From Rhizobium leguminosarum (GTDB taxonomy: Bacteria > Pseudomonadota > Alphaproteobacteria > Rhizobiales > Rhizobiaceae): a DNA stretch of 64,000 nt. Below the pieces are notes generated by a model that was given only the letters and a program-made list of their open reading frames with translations, did no database searches and had not been told where the DNA came from. Positions within the stretch are counted from its first letter, which is position 1, and each line of letters opens with the position of its first letter. The stretch is from contig NZ_CP025012.1 in NCBI RefSeq assembly GCF_002953715.1, positions 4,842,124 to 4,906,123 on the forward strand, written 5' to 3'. The position numbers and the translations under genes were made by a program. Shown here in pieces: positions 50,603 through 58,291 of this stretch.

Positions 50603-52264
50603 TCAACCAAGCCGGATATAGGGAACCTCCTTCTTCGCCACCTCATCCAGCGCCTCCTCGTAACCCGCATCGGCGTAACGCATGACGCCAAGCGCCGTAT
50701 CGTTGGTCAGCGCATGGTCGAGCCGTTCGTCAGCGGCATCCGTGCCGTCGGCGACGACGGTGACGCCACAGCTCGTCATGTAGCCGGCATAGCCGCCGCC
50801 GCCGGAATGGATGACGACCAGATCGGCCATCGACGAGCAGAGCATCATCGCATCGATCAGCGGCCAGTCGGCGATCGCGTCGGAGCCGTCCTTCATCCCC
50901 TCGGTCATGATATTCGGATGCGCCATGGCGCCTGCATCGAGATGGTCGCGAGAGAAGGCGACGGGGCCTTTGAGTTCGCCGCTCGCAACCAGCGCATTGA
51001 CGCGCCTTGCGAGTGCCGTGCGTTCGCCGTGACCGAGCCAGGCGATACGGGCCGGCAGCCCCTCGAAGGGCACTTGCTCGCGCGCCAGCCGGATCCAGTT
51101 GGTGATGATCTTGTTGTCGGGGAACATTTCGAGCAGCAGATCGTCGATCCGGGCGATATCGCTCTCCTCGCCTGACAGAGCCATCCAGCGGAACGGGCCG
51201 ATCGCCCGGGCAAACAGCGGCCTGAGATAGGCTTCGGTGAAAATCGGAATGTCGAAGGCATTGGCAACGCCGCCCTCTTTGGCCTGCGTGCGGATCAGGT
51301 TGCCATTGTCGAAGACTTCCGAGCCACGCTTCTGGAACTCCAGCATCGCCGTCACATGGTCGACGATCGAGGCCCGGCTTGCCGCCATCAACTGCCCCTG
51401 GCCATCGTCGCGCAGGCCCTTGACCTGATCGAGGCTCATGCCCTTCGGCACGTAGCCATAGACGAGGTCATGCGCCGAGGTCTGGTCGGTGACGATGTCG
51501 GGCACGATGCCGCGGCGGGCGATCTCCGGATAGACTTCCGCCGCATTGCCGACGAGCCCGACGGACAGCGCCCGCTTGTCCTTTACCGCCGCATCGATCA
51601 TCTGAAGGGCGGTATCGAGATCGGGGGCGATTTCCTGGAGATAACCGATCTGCTGGCGCTTGCGGGCCCGCTCCGGATCGATGTCGATGCAGAGGATCGC
51701 CGCCCCTGCCATGCGGCCGGCGAGCGGTTGCGCCCCGCCCATGCCGCCGAGGCCGGCCGTCAGCACGAACCGGCCGAGGAGATCGCCGCCGAAGCGCCGC
51801 TCGGCGATGCGCATGAAGATCTCGTACGTACCCTGGATGACGCCCTGGCTGCCGATATATTGCCAGGCGCCGGCCGTCAGCCCGCCCCAGCAGATCAGTC
51901 CCTTGCGCTGCAGCTCGTAGAACACTTCGGCCTTTGCCCATTGCCCGACGATATTGCAGTTCGCCATGATGACCAGCGGCGCCTTGGCATGCGTTCGAAC
52001 GAGGCCGATCGGCTTGCCGGACTGGATGAGCAGCGTCTGGTCCTCTTCCATCTCGGTCAGCGCCTTGACGATGCCCCTGTGCGCCGCCCAGTTGCGAGCC
52101 GCCTTGCCGAGCGCGGCATAGACGATCAGATTGTCGGGGTCCTCGCCGACGGAGAGCACGTTTTCGAGCAGCCGCAGCAGCGCCTCCTGCCGCCAGCCCT
52201 TGGCGCGCAGTTCCGGCCCGCCGGGAATCGGAAATTTCGGATGACGTGGATTGGCCTTCGGCAT
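50603..52264 (-). CDS. HutU-like hydratase, probable (S-methyl-)thiourocanate hydratase
   Basis: A 553-residue urocanase-family protein: N-terminal region, NAD+ motif LTAGLGGMGGAQPLAGRMAG (residues 169-188), VTDQTSAHDLVYGYVPKG, GVANAFDIP, IGPFRWMALSG and VMRYADAGYEEAL. Two canonical HutU features differ: the PARICW cysteine (Cys410 in Pseudomonas urocanase, from memory) is Ala408 in PARIAWLG, and the HHGGGVGMG loop reads IHSGGGGYAGY. It is thus a divergent paralogue. As the last gene of an operon with a MIO-less lyase, DUF917, hydantoinase and carbamoylase, I assign hydration of thiourocanate or S-methyl-thiourocanate. Plain urocanase is the alternative. Confidence 0.78.
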   Translation of the reverse strand: MPKANPRHPKFPIPGGPELRAKGWRQEALLRLLENVLSVGEDPDNLIVYAALGKAARNWAAHRGIVKALTEMEEDQTLLIQSGKPIGLVRTHAKAPLVIMANCNIVGQWAKAEVFYELQRKGLICWGGLTAGAWQYIGSQGVIQGTYEIFMRIAERRFGGDLLGRFVLTAGLGGMGGAQPLAGRMAGAAILCIDIDPERARKRQQIGYLQEIAPDLDTALQMIDAAVKDKRALSVGLVGNAAEVYPEIARRGIVPDIVTDQTSAHDLVYGYVPKGMSLDQVKGLRDDGQGQLMAASRASIVDHVTAMLEFQKRGSEVFDNGNLIRTQAKEGGVANAFDIPIFTEAYLRPLFARAIGPFRWMALSGEESDIARIDDLLLEMFPDNKIITNWIRLAREQVPFEGLPARIAWLGHGERTALARRVNALVASGELKGPVAFSRDHLDAGAMAHPNIMTEGMKDGSDAIADWPLIDAMMLCSSMADLVVIHSGGGGYAGYMTSCGVTVVADGTDAADERLDHALTNDTALGVMRYADAGYEEALDEVAKKEVPYIRLG

Positions 52265-52297
52265 CGTGGGTTCCTCGTTTTACTCTGGCTTCGTTCG

Positions 52298-52627
52298 TTA
52301 TTTGCTGGGCAGCGATTCCACATAGGCGAGTGCCGCATCGAGCAAACGCCGTCTCAGGGCATCGTCGCCATAAACCTCGGCACCGCCTCGCACCCAGCCA
52401 TGCATCACCCGCTCGCCCGACAGCATCTGGATCACGCCCGGCAGTGCCAGCGCCCAGCCGTCATTGCCCTTGCCGAGACGGATCAGCATGCCGTCATGGC
52501 GCGCGCAGCAAAGAAGATTGCCGTTCAGCATGAAGGCCCAGCCGCCGAACATGGATTTTTCGGCAAGGCCGGGCCGATCGCCGAGTTCCTCACGCATCAG
52601 TTCTTCGAGACCCGGATCGCGCGCCAT
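52298..52627 (-). CDS. TfoX N-terminal domain protein
   Basis: A 109-residue protein with the TfoX_N pattern: ELMREELGDRPGLAEKSMFGGWAFMLNGNLLCCARHDGMLIRLG (seen in part as SMFGGWAFMLNGNLL), then MHGWVRGGAEVYGDDALRRRLLD. Full-length TfoX/Sxy regulates competence; short versions such as this lack the helix-rich C-terminal half and have no known role. It starts three bases after the DUF917 stop and ends 33 bases before the HutU-like start, so it is embedded in the catabolic operon without an evident enzymatic part. Confidence 0.85.
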   Translation of the reverse strand: MARDPGLEELMREELGDRPGLAEKSMFGGWAFMLNGNLLCCARHDGMLIRLGKGNDGWALALPGVIQMLSGERVMHGWVRGGAEVYGDDALRRRLLDAALAYVESLPSK

Positions 52628-52630
52628 GGT

Positions 52631-53728
52631 TCAGGCCTTCGTCGCCAGTGCATAGCGTGCGATCTCGATCCCCATCGCCTTTTCGACGACGGGATAGACG
52701 GTCGGATCGAGCACGCTTGCCGACAGCGGAATGATATCCATCGGCACATGCAGGATGAAGACATGCATGCCCTCCTTGAGCTGGCCGACGCTGAGCGGCT
52801 CGCCCTCCGGTGAAAGCGTGGTGATGACGGCGGGAAAGGTCGCAAGTCGCTCACCATCCGCGTCGTCCACCGCCATATATTCGTTCATCACATGCAGCGT
52901 CACCGATGTTCCGCCCGAGCCGACGGTGATCGTGCCGATGTCGAAGGCTTCCTTGGTATAGACGACGTCCTTGCGGCTAATGACGCCCTCGGCAAGGATA
53001 TGCCCGCCCGTCGCCTTGCAGATCGCGTCGATGACATCGGATCCGCCGCGCTTCTCCGCCGCGATGATCGCTTCACCGAGCGCAAGCGCCATCGAGATGC
53101 CGCCGAGCGCCGCATGGCTGCGGACATAGGAGGCGCGGAGCGGATTGCGGCAACTGGCGATGAAGCCGCCGGATTGATCGGCAGCGGCCCGCAGCACCGG
53201 TGAGATCTTCGCCGTCGCTCCCTTCACCACCAGTTCGATATAACGATTCTCGGAGCGATTGCCGCCGACGGCGGTCTGGATCATCTGCTCGGGCGATCCG
53301 GCCATGCCGATCGAGCCCATGTCGCCTGTGGGATGCGCGCGGATATCGCCGACCGCGTCGACCACCTTGGTGCCGAGGATCGCCGAGGGCAGCCAGCCGT
53401 TCAGCGTCGAGGATTTGCCGTTCTGGCCGATGATCAGCCCGGAAAGCTTTTCGCCGAGCGCCTCCTGCAGCAATTGCACCGCCTTCACATAGTCGATGCC
53501 CTGCATTTCCCAGGGGGTGGTGGAGGCCGGTGCGCCGATCGCGGCCGCGGTGGCGATCCAGTCCTCGTCCTTCAGCTCGTCGATCGAGACCAGCTCGGGC
53601 TTGCCGACATTGACGGCGGCAAACCCAAGCATCCGCCCGTGATCGGCCCAGCCGCCGCCGCCGGCGGCATAGACGGAGCCGCCCTTGACGGCAGCTTCCA
53701 CGTCCTTCTCAACGAGTATGCGTCCCAT
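52631..53728 (-). CDS. DUF917 family protein, probable thiohydantoin desulfurase
   Basis: A 365-residue DUF917 protein. Visible features: VYAAGGGGWADHGRMLG near residues 19-35 (family hallmark Gly-rich turn), RAHPTGDMGSIGMAGSP near 130-146, and YMAVDDADG. I recall that this Pfam family is now called S-methyl-thiohydantoin desulfurase; such an enzyme removes the sulfur from the thiohydantoin made after (S-methyl-)thiourocanate hydration, giving hydantoin-5-propionate. Its neighbours, a hydantoinase and carbamoylase, are the following steps. It overlaps the M20 gene by 20 bases. Activity is inference from family name and context. Confidence 0.78.
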   Translation of the reverse strand: MGRILVEKDVEAAVKGGSVYAAGGGGWADHGRMLGFAAVNVGKPELVSIDELKDEDWIATAAAIGAPASTTPWEMQGIDYVKAVQLLQEALGEKLSGLIIGQNGKSSTLNGWLPSAILGTKVVDAVGDIRAHPTGDMGSIGMAGSPEQMIQTAVGGNRSENRYIELVVKGATAKISPVLRAAADQSGGFIASCRNPLRASYVRSHAALGGISMALALGEAIIAAEKRGGSDVIDAICKATGGHILAEGVISRKDVVYTKEAFDIGTITVGSGGTSVTLHVMNEYMAVDDADGERLATFPAVITTLSPEGEPLSVGQLKEGMHVFILHVPMDIIPLSASVLDPTVYPVVEKAMGIEIARYALATKA

Positions 53729-54989
53729 TCGCCTTCTCCTGATTCAAGCTTTTGTCCATCTCGCGCACCGCCTCGAACAGCACGGCCGCTCCGAGCGCGA
53801 TATCGTCGTTTTCAGCCCATTCGTCGGCCGAATGGCTGCGGCCTTCGCGGCACGGCACGAAGATCATCGCCGCCGGCGCCACCTTGGCGATCCAGGCCGT
53901 GTCGTGCCCCGCGCCGGAGGCCATGCGCCGGTGTTTCGCGCCGACCCGCTCGCAGGCAGCCTCCAAGGCCGACAGCAGCCCGGCATCAGCAGGCGTCGGC
54001 TGATTGTCGGAAACCCGGTTGGGCGCCTTGATCGTCACGCCGTAGGCCCCCGCCAGCTTTTCGACATGGCCATCGAGCCAGCGGCAGAATGCCTCCATGT
54101 CGGCCCGGATTTCGGCACGGCCATCGATCAGCAGCACCACCTTCGACGGCACGACATTGGCGGCATTCGGCTCGATCCTGAATTCGCCGACCGTCGCTGC
54201 GAAATGCCCCGGCGATTTGGCAAGTTCGGCGGCGGCATTGCGGATGTCGAGCACCAGCTGTGACGCCGCCACCAGCGCATCCGCCCGCCGGTCCATCGGC
54301 GTCGTGCCGGCATGATCGGCCCGCCCTTCGACGGTGATCTCGATTCGGGTGATGCCCGAGATTGCGGTGACGACGCCGACATCCTCCTTTTCGGCTTCGA
54401 GCACCGGGCCTTGTTCGATATGAAGCTCCAGAAAGCCGGCTATATCGGGTCGCTTCTGCTGCATCAGCACGTCAGGTCGGCCACCGACCTGGGCGATGCC
54501 CTCGGCCAGGTCGCGCCCGTCGCTGACGCGCGAAAGCCATGCCTCCGGCAATTGGCCGGTCATGCCGCGGCTGCCGATGCAGGACACGCCGAAGATGCTG
54601 ACCTCCTCGGCAAGGAAGTCGATGATTTCGAGATCGTGATCGAGCTCGATATTCTGGTCACCAAGCGCGCGTGCCACCTCCAGCGCCGAGATCACGCCGG
54701 CAATACCGTCGAAGCGGCCGCCGTCCGGCACCGTGTCGGAATGCGAACCGATCATGATCGTGCCGAGCCACGGTTTCCGCCCTGTCCGCCGTCCGACCAG
54801 ATTGCCGGCGGCATCGATCCGCGTTTCCAGTCCCGCCGCCTTCATCCGCGCTTCGATATAGGCCCGGCCGTCGAGAAAGAGCGGCGAGAACGCCCGCCGC
54901 GTCCAGGGATGCCCCGGCTCGGTAATCCCGGCCAGTGTCTCGATATCTGCAGCGATCCGGTCGGCATTGACGGGAAGATTGCGGCTCAT
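53709..54989 (-). CDS. M20 family amidohydrolase, probable N-carbamoyl-L-amino acid (N-carbamoyl-glutamate) hydrolase
   Basis: A 426-residue hydantoinase/carbamoylase-type M20 metallopeptidase homologue. Metal ligands are visible in order: His in GSHSDTVPDGG, Asp in RFDGIAGV, Glu-Glu in LAEEVSIFG, His in LELHIEQGP and His in the C-terminal GRSHSADEW. Dimerisation domain in the middle (GRADHAGTTPMDRRAD). It would cleave N-carbamoyl-L-glutamate to glutamate, CO2 and ammonia. Its ATG overlaps the cyclic amidohydrolase stop as ATGA, strong evidence of coupled function. Ureidoglycolate or allantoate hydrolase relatives are alternatives, but no ureide genes are near. Confidence 0.86.
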   Translation of the reverse strand: MSRNLPVNADRIAADIETLAGITEPGHPWTRRAFSPLFLDGRAYIEARMKAAGLETRIDAAGNLVGRRTGRKPWLGTIMIGSHSDTVPDGGRFDGIAGVISALEVARALGDQNIELDHDLEIIDFLAEEVSIFGVSCIGSRGMTGQLPEAWLSRVSDGRDLAEGIAQVGGRPDVLMQQKRPDIAGFLELHIEQGPVLEAEKEDVGVVTAISGITRIEITVEGRADHAGTTPMDRRADALVAASQLVLDIRNAAAELAKSPGHFAATVGEFRIEPNAANVVPSKVVLLIDGRAEIRADMEAFCRWLDGHVEKLAGAYGVTIKAPNRVSDNQPTPADAGLLSALEAACERVGAKHRRMASGAGHDTAWIAKVAPAAMIFVPCREGRSHSADEWAENDDIALGAAVLFEAVREMDKSLNQEKANGTHTR

Positions 54990-56365
54990 GCTTCAGCTCC
55001 CGCAATAAGCTGGCGCGGCAGCGGCCGCACGAAGCGCCCAGTGCCGGGCTCGGCCAGCACCTTCGCGCCCTCGGCTATCTTTTCACCGCGCAGATAAGTG
55101 GCCGAGACGGTCCAGGGCAGGCGGATGCCGTTATAGGGGCTCCAGCCGACGACGTTGTTGCCGCTCGCGGCGGCATCATAGACGCTGTCGCGCGGCTCCA
55201 GCACGACGATATCGGCGTCCTTGCCCGGCGTCAGCGCGCCCTTGATATGGTCGAGCCGGAAATGCTTCGCCGGGTTCTCCGCCATCAGCTTGGCGGCCCA
55301 TGTGAGCGGAATGCCGCGTTCGACGGCACCTTTGACGAAAAGCGGCACCATCACCTCGAGGCCGGGAACGCCGGAGGCGTTGGCGAGCATGTCGGGATTG
55401 GTCTTGCGGTTCTCCGACCAGCTGACGTGATCGGTCGAGACCAGCCAGACATCACCCTCCGCCACCTTCCGCCAGAGCCTCTCCACCTCGGCGCGCGGCC
55501 GCACCGGCGGATTGATCTTCGCCTTGCCGCCGAGGCGCTTCACGTCGTTTTCCTCGTCGAGCGTCAGGTAGTGGATGCAGCATTCGACCGTCGCCGCAAA
55601 ACCGTCGCGGCGATAGGCGCGCGCGATATCATAGCCGCGCCCGAGCGAGCAGTGCACCACATGCGCAGGGCAGTGGGTCACAGCACCCGTCTCGAAGATC
55701 GTGTGCATCGCCAGCAGCTCGGTGATCGGCGGTCGCGACAGGCCGTGCGCCCGCCAATCGGTGATGCCGCTTGCCTTCACCTGCTCGATGTAGCTGCGCA
55801 CCGCCTCGTCGTCTTCATTGTGCACGCCCGCCGTCAGCCCCGTCGGCGCGATTGCCGCAAAACAGGCGTCGAGCAGGGCCGGCGGAATGCGCGGAAAGCG
55901 CTTCGGGTCGGTGCCGAAGGTCGAGAATTTGAAGGCCGCGACACCTGCCTCCACCATTTCGCGGATCCGCGCCGGGCCTTCTTCCGGATCGACGGTGCCG
56001 TAAAGCGCGAAATCGACGCGCGCCTGCAGGCCGGCATGGTCGATCTTCCGCTTCACTGCCGCTGCCGAGCAGACGAGATTGCCTTCGTCATAGGGCATGT
56101 CGACGATTGTTGTCACGCCGCCGGCCGCCGCCGAGCGCGTCGACCAGATGAAATCCTCCTGGTCCTTCTGGGAAAGCGAATGCACCTGTGCGTCGATTGC
56201 GCCGGGCAGGATCAGCGCTTTTCCGAGCAGGTGCCGTTCGCGGCCCGCAGGCGGCACGCCGAGGCCGACCTCGGCGATCTTGCCGTCGCGCACGGCGACA
56301 TAGCCCTCTTCGACAATGCGGTCCGGCAACACCACCGTGCCCTGCAAAACGAGATCGAAGTCCAT
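54986..56365 (-). CDS. Cyclic amidohydrolase, probable hydantoin-5-propionate hydrolase
   Basis: A 459-residue hydantoinase/dihydroorotase-type TIM-barrel enzyme. Carboxylated Lys is K146 in GVAAFKFSTFG, further ligands H182 (AGVHNEDDE), H238 (HVVHCS) and D312 (STDHVSW). At the first metal site the usual DxHxH is D58-A-Q60-V-H62 (PGAIDAQVHS), with Gln for the first His, which may leave a modified or mononuclear site. It should open hydantoin rings; with a carbamoylase and DUF917 beside it, hydantoin-5-propionate is the most sensible substrate. Allantoinase or dihydropyrimidinase are alternatives. Confidence 0.82.
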   Translation of the reverse strand: MDFDLVLQGTVVLPDRIVEEGYVAVRDGKIAEVGLGVPPAGRERHLLGKALILPGAIDAQVHSLSQKDQEDFIWSTRSAAAGGVTTIVDMPYDEGNLVCSAAAVKRKIDHAGLQARVDFALYGTVDPEEGPARIREMVEAGVAAFKFSTFGTDPKRFPRIPPALLDACFAAIAPTGLTAGVHNEDDEAVRSYIEQVKASGITDWRAHGLSRPPITELLAMHTIFETGAVTHCPAHVVHCSLGRGYDIARAYRRDGFAATVECCIHYLTLDEENDVKRLGGKAKINPPVRPRAEVERLWRKVAEGDVWLVSTDHVSWSENRKTNPDMLANASGVPGLEVMVPLFVKGAVERGIPLTWAAKLMAENPAKHFRLDHIKGALTPGKDADIVVLEPRDSVYDAAASGNNVVGWSPYNGIRLPWTVSATYLRGEKIAEGAKVLAEPGTGRFVRPLPRQLIAGAEA

Positions 56366-56404
56366 GCCGCTTCCCCCTAAACTGGATCAGACTGTTGCCG
56401 GCTG

Positions 56405-56520
56405 GAGCATGATGCCGAAAAGTGTGAGCGGTTCTCGGACGACATCATGCTCTAACTCTTTAATTTAGAACAGGATTCAGACTTTAGGCCGACCCGGCCT
56501 AAAGTCTGAATCCTGTTCTA
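56405..56520 (+). repeat. Composite palindromic repeat, copy e (right-hand flank of the lyase gene, inverted relative to copy f)
   Basis: Module 1: GAGCATGATG (56405-56414) / CATCATGCTC (56443-56452). Module 2: a 26-bp perfect arm starting at 56466 pairs with its complement ending at 56520 around a 3-base loop. The last three bases supply the TAG stop of the lyase gene. Linker CTAACTCTTTAATT joins the modules. It is an inverted copy of element f at 58104-58215. Confidence 0.9.
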
Positions 56521-58089
56521 GGGGCCTGTCAGCCGCTCCTCGATACGCTCCAGCGAGCCGAGGGCGAAGAAATCGTCGAAGGAGGCAATTGGAACCTGCT
56601 CGGTCAGCTTCGATACGAAGTCGTCCGAACCAAGTTCTTCCTCGATCGCCTCAACCTCCGCCGAAAGCGGCCGGTCGACCGTATAGAAATCCGCATGTTT
56701 GCGCACGACCGCGTAGAGCATGGCGGCGACGCCCTTCGGTTCATCGCCGAGAATGTCGATCGCCTGGGCCGACAGCAGCGCCTCGAGGGCTGCGAGGCGC
56801 TTCAGCGCTCGCATCTGCCGGTCGAAGCGCTCGATGACGAGCGGCAGGAAGGCCGCCTCGTCCTCGAGCCCGGCCGCAACCACCAGCGACTGCGCCGACA
56901 CGGGATTGGACATCGACAGCACGCGCGAGAAGATCTCGCCGGCAAGTTTGATGATCGGCCCGAAACCGGTGGCGATCCGCCCCGGCGGCACCAGATTGAC
57001 CGGCAGGTCGCGCCGCTGGCCGTTGCCGAGAATGACGCAGCGGTTGAAGGCATTGCGTGCCGCATGCGCCATGCAGAGCGCGGCCGATTCGAGCAGGATC
57101 GTCACATCGAGCGGAAGAGAGCCGCCCGACGTCATCACCCGGCCTTCGACCACGACGGGATTGTCGTCCGAGCGCCCGGTGGCGGCAAGGATCTTATGGC
57201 CGGTCGATAAAAGGTTTTCGATCACCGCGCCGAACACCTGGGCGATCATGCGCAGGCTGAGTGGATCCTGCACATGCGTTGCGACGGGCCAGTTCCATTC
57301 GTCGGAGGCATTGCAGAGCCAGGCGCCGATCAGCGCTTCGCGCGCCGTTCCGACATGCCGGACCGCCTTCCAGGGATCGCGGGAAGCGCCGAGCGCGCCG
57401 GCCGCCATCATCGCCGTTGCCAGCAGGACGCGGATCGAGGCCGCGGCGTTGCGGGTCGTTTCCGCCGCGGAGGCAAAGCTGACCGCATTGACGCTGAGCG
57501 AGGCGAGGCTGTCGCGCGGCGCCATCCGCATCGGTTCCAGCCCGGCGGCCCGGAAGGCCTCGGCCGCCTGCATCCGGTTGCCGCGATAGATCGCTTCGCC
57601 GACACCGGTCAGCACTGCGCCGATTTGTCCCATCAGGCCGATATCCGCACAGCCGATCGAGCCGGTACGGCGCACGACCGGGATGAGATCGGCCTCGAGC
57701 ATCCTGATATAGGCCCGAATCAGCTCGGGCGTGCAGCCGACCTGGCCGGTCAGCGCCGTATTGATGCGGATCGCCATGGCATTGCGCACGATATTGCAGG
57801 AAAAGGGTGTGCCGGTGCCGAAATGATGGGCGCGCACCAGGCCGAGATTGAAGGTGTCGAGTTCGTCGGCCGACCACTCCACATCTTTCATGGCGCCGAC
57901 GCCTGTCGTCGAGCCGTAGACGGGCATGCCGGAGGCAATCGCATCCTCGACGACCTCGCGGGCGATCGCGATGCGGGCCATGCCTGTCGCCGAAGCCGAA
58001 ATCTTAGCCTTGCCCGCACCAATCGTCACCATCTCGGCAAAACCGAGCGGTTGTCCGGAAAGTTCGATGCCAAGGCGTTCGTGCTTCAT
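56518..58089 (-). CDS. HAL/PAL-superfamily lyase lacking the MIO triad, probable ergothionase
   Basis: A 523-residue protein with the aromatic amino-acid lyase fold: Y58 in PVYGSTTGVG, the helical core, and GPIIKLAGEIFS with K381. The MIO prosthetic group of HAL forms from Ala-Ser-Gly in GSVGASGDLA; the aligned stretch here is GSIGCADIGLMG, i.e. Cys147-Ala148-Asp149, so no MIO can form. MIO-less HAL relatives are known as ergothionases, which eliminate trimethylamine from ergothioneine to give thiourocanate by acid/base catalysis. First gene of the operon; GGGGAGA precedes the ATG, and the promoter must lie in or beyond repeat f. Confidence 0.8.
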   Translation of the reverse strand: MKHERLGIELSGQPLGFAEMVTIGAGKAKISASATGMARIAIAREVVEDAIASGMPVYGSTTGVGAMKDVEWSADELDTFNLGLVRAHHFGTGTPFSCNIVRNAMAIRINTALTGQVGCTPELIRAYIRMLEADLIPVVRRTGSIGCADIGLMGQIGAVLTGVGEAIYRGNRMQAAEAFRAAGLEPMRMAPRDSLASLSVNAVSFASAAETTRNAAASIRVLLATAMMAAGALGASRDPWKAVRHVGTAREALIGAWLCNASDEWNWPVATHVQDPLSLRMIAQVFGAVIENLLSTGHKILAATGRSDDNPVVVEGRVMTSGGSLPLDVTILLESAALCMAHAARNAFNRCVILGNGQRRDLPVNLVPPGRIATGFGPIIKLAGEIFSRVLSMSNPVSAQSLVVAAGLEDEAAFLPLVIERFDRQMRALKRLAALEALLSAQAIDILGDEPKGVAAMLYAVVRKHADFYTVDRPLSAEVEAIEEELGSDDFVSKLTEQVPIASFDDFFALGSLERIEERLTGP

Positions 58090-58103
58090 GTGCCTATCTC
58101 CCC

Positions 58104-58215
58104 AGAACAGGCTGATTTTAGGCCGTATCGGCCGAAAATCTGAATCCTGTTCTAAACTAAAGAGTCAGAGCATGATGTCGCCCGAAAACCGCTTACACTT
58201 TTCGGCATCATGCTC
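58104..58215 (-). repeat. Composite palindromic repeat, copy f (left-hand flank, inverted relative to copy e)
   Basis: Module 2: AGAACAGG (58104-58111) / CCTGTTCT (58146-58153), with an imperfect inner GATTTTAGGCC / GGCCGAAAATC. Module 1: GAGCATGATG (58168-58177) / CATCATGCTC (58206-58215), core CGAAAACCGCTTACACTTTTCG. In reverse complement it aligns with copy e along its whole length. It ends 14 bases before the lyase start codon. Confidence 0.88.
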
Positions 58216-58291
58216 GGAATGCGAGACTAAGCGAGCCCTCCGTCACATGGGATATCCCAAATGCCGAACACAGCATGTTTTTGGCAGGCGG

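Noticed and set aside
50603..58089. An ordinary histidine utilisation (hut) operon
   Set aside because: hutI, hutG, hutF and hutC are missing, the HAL lacks MIO residues and the HutU lacks its cysteine, while DUF917, hydantoinase and carbamoylase are present.
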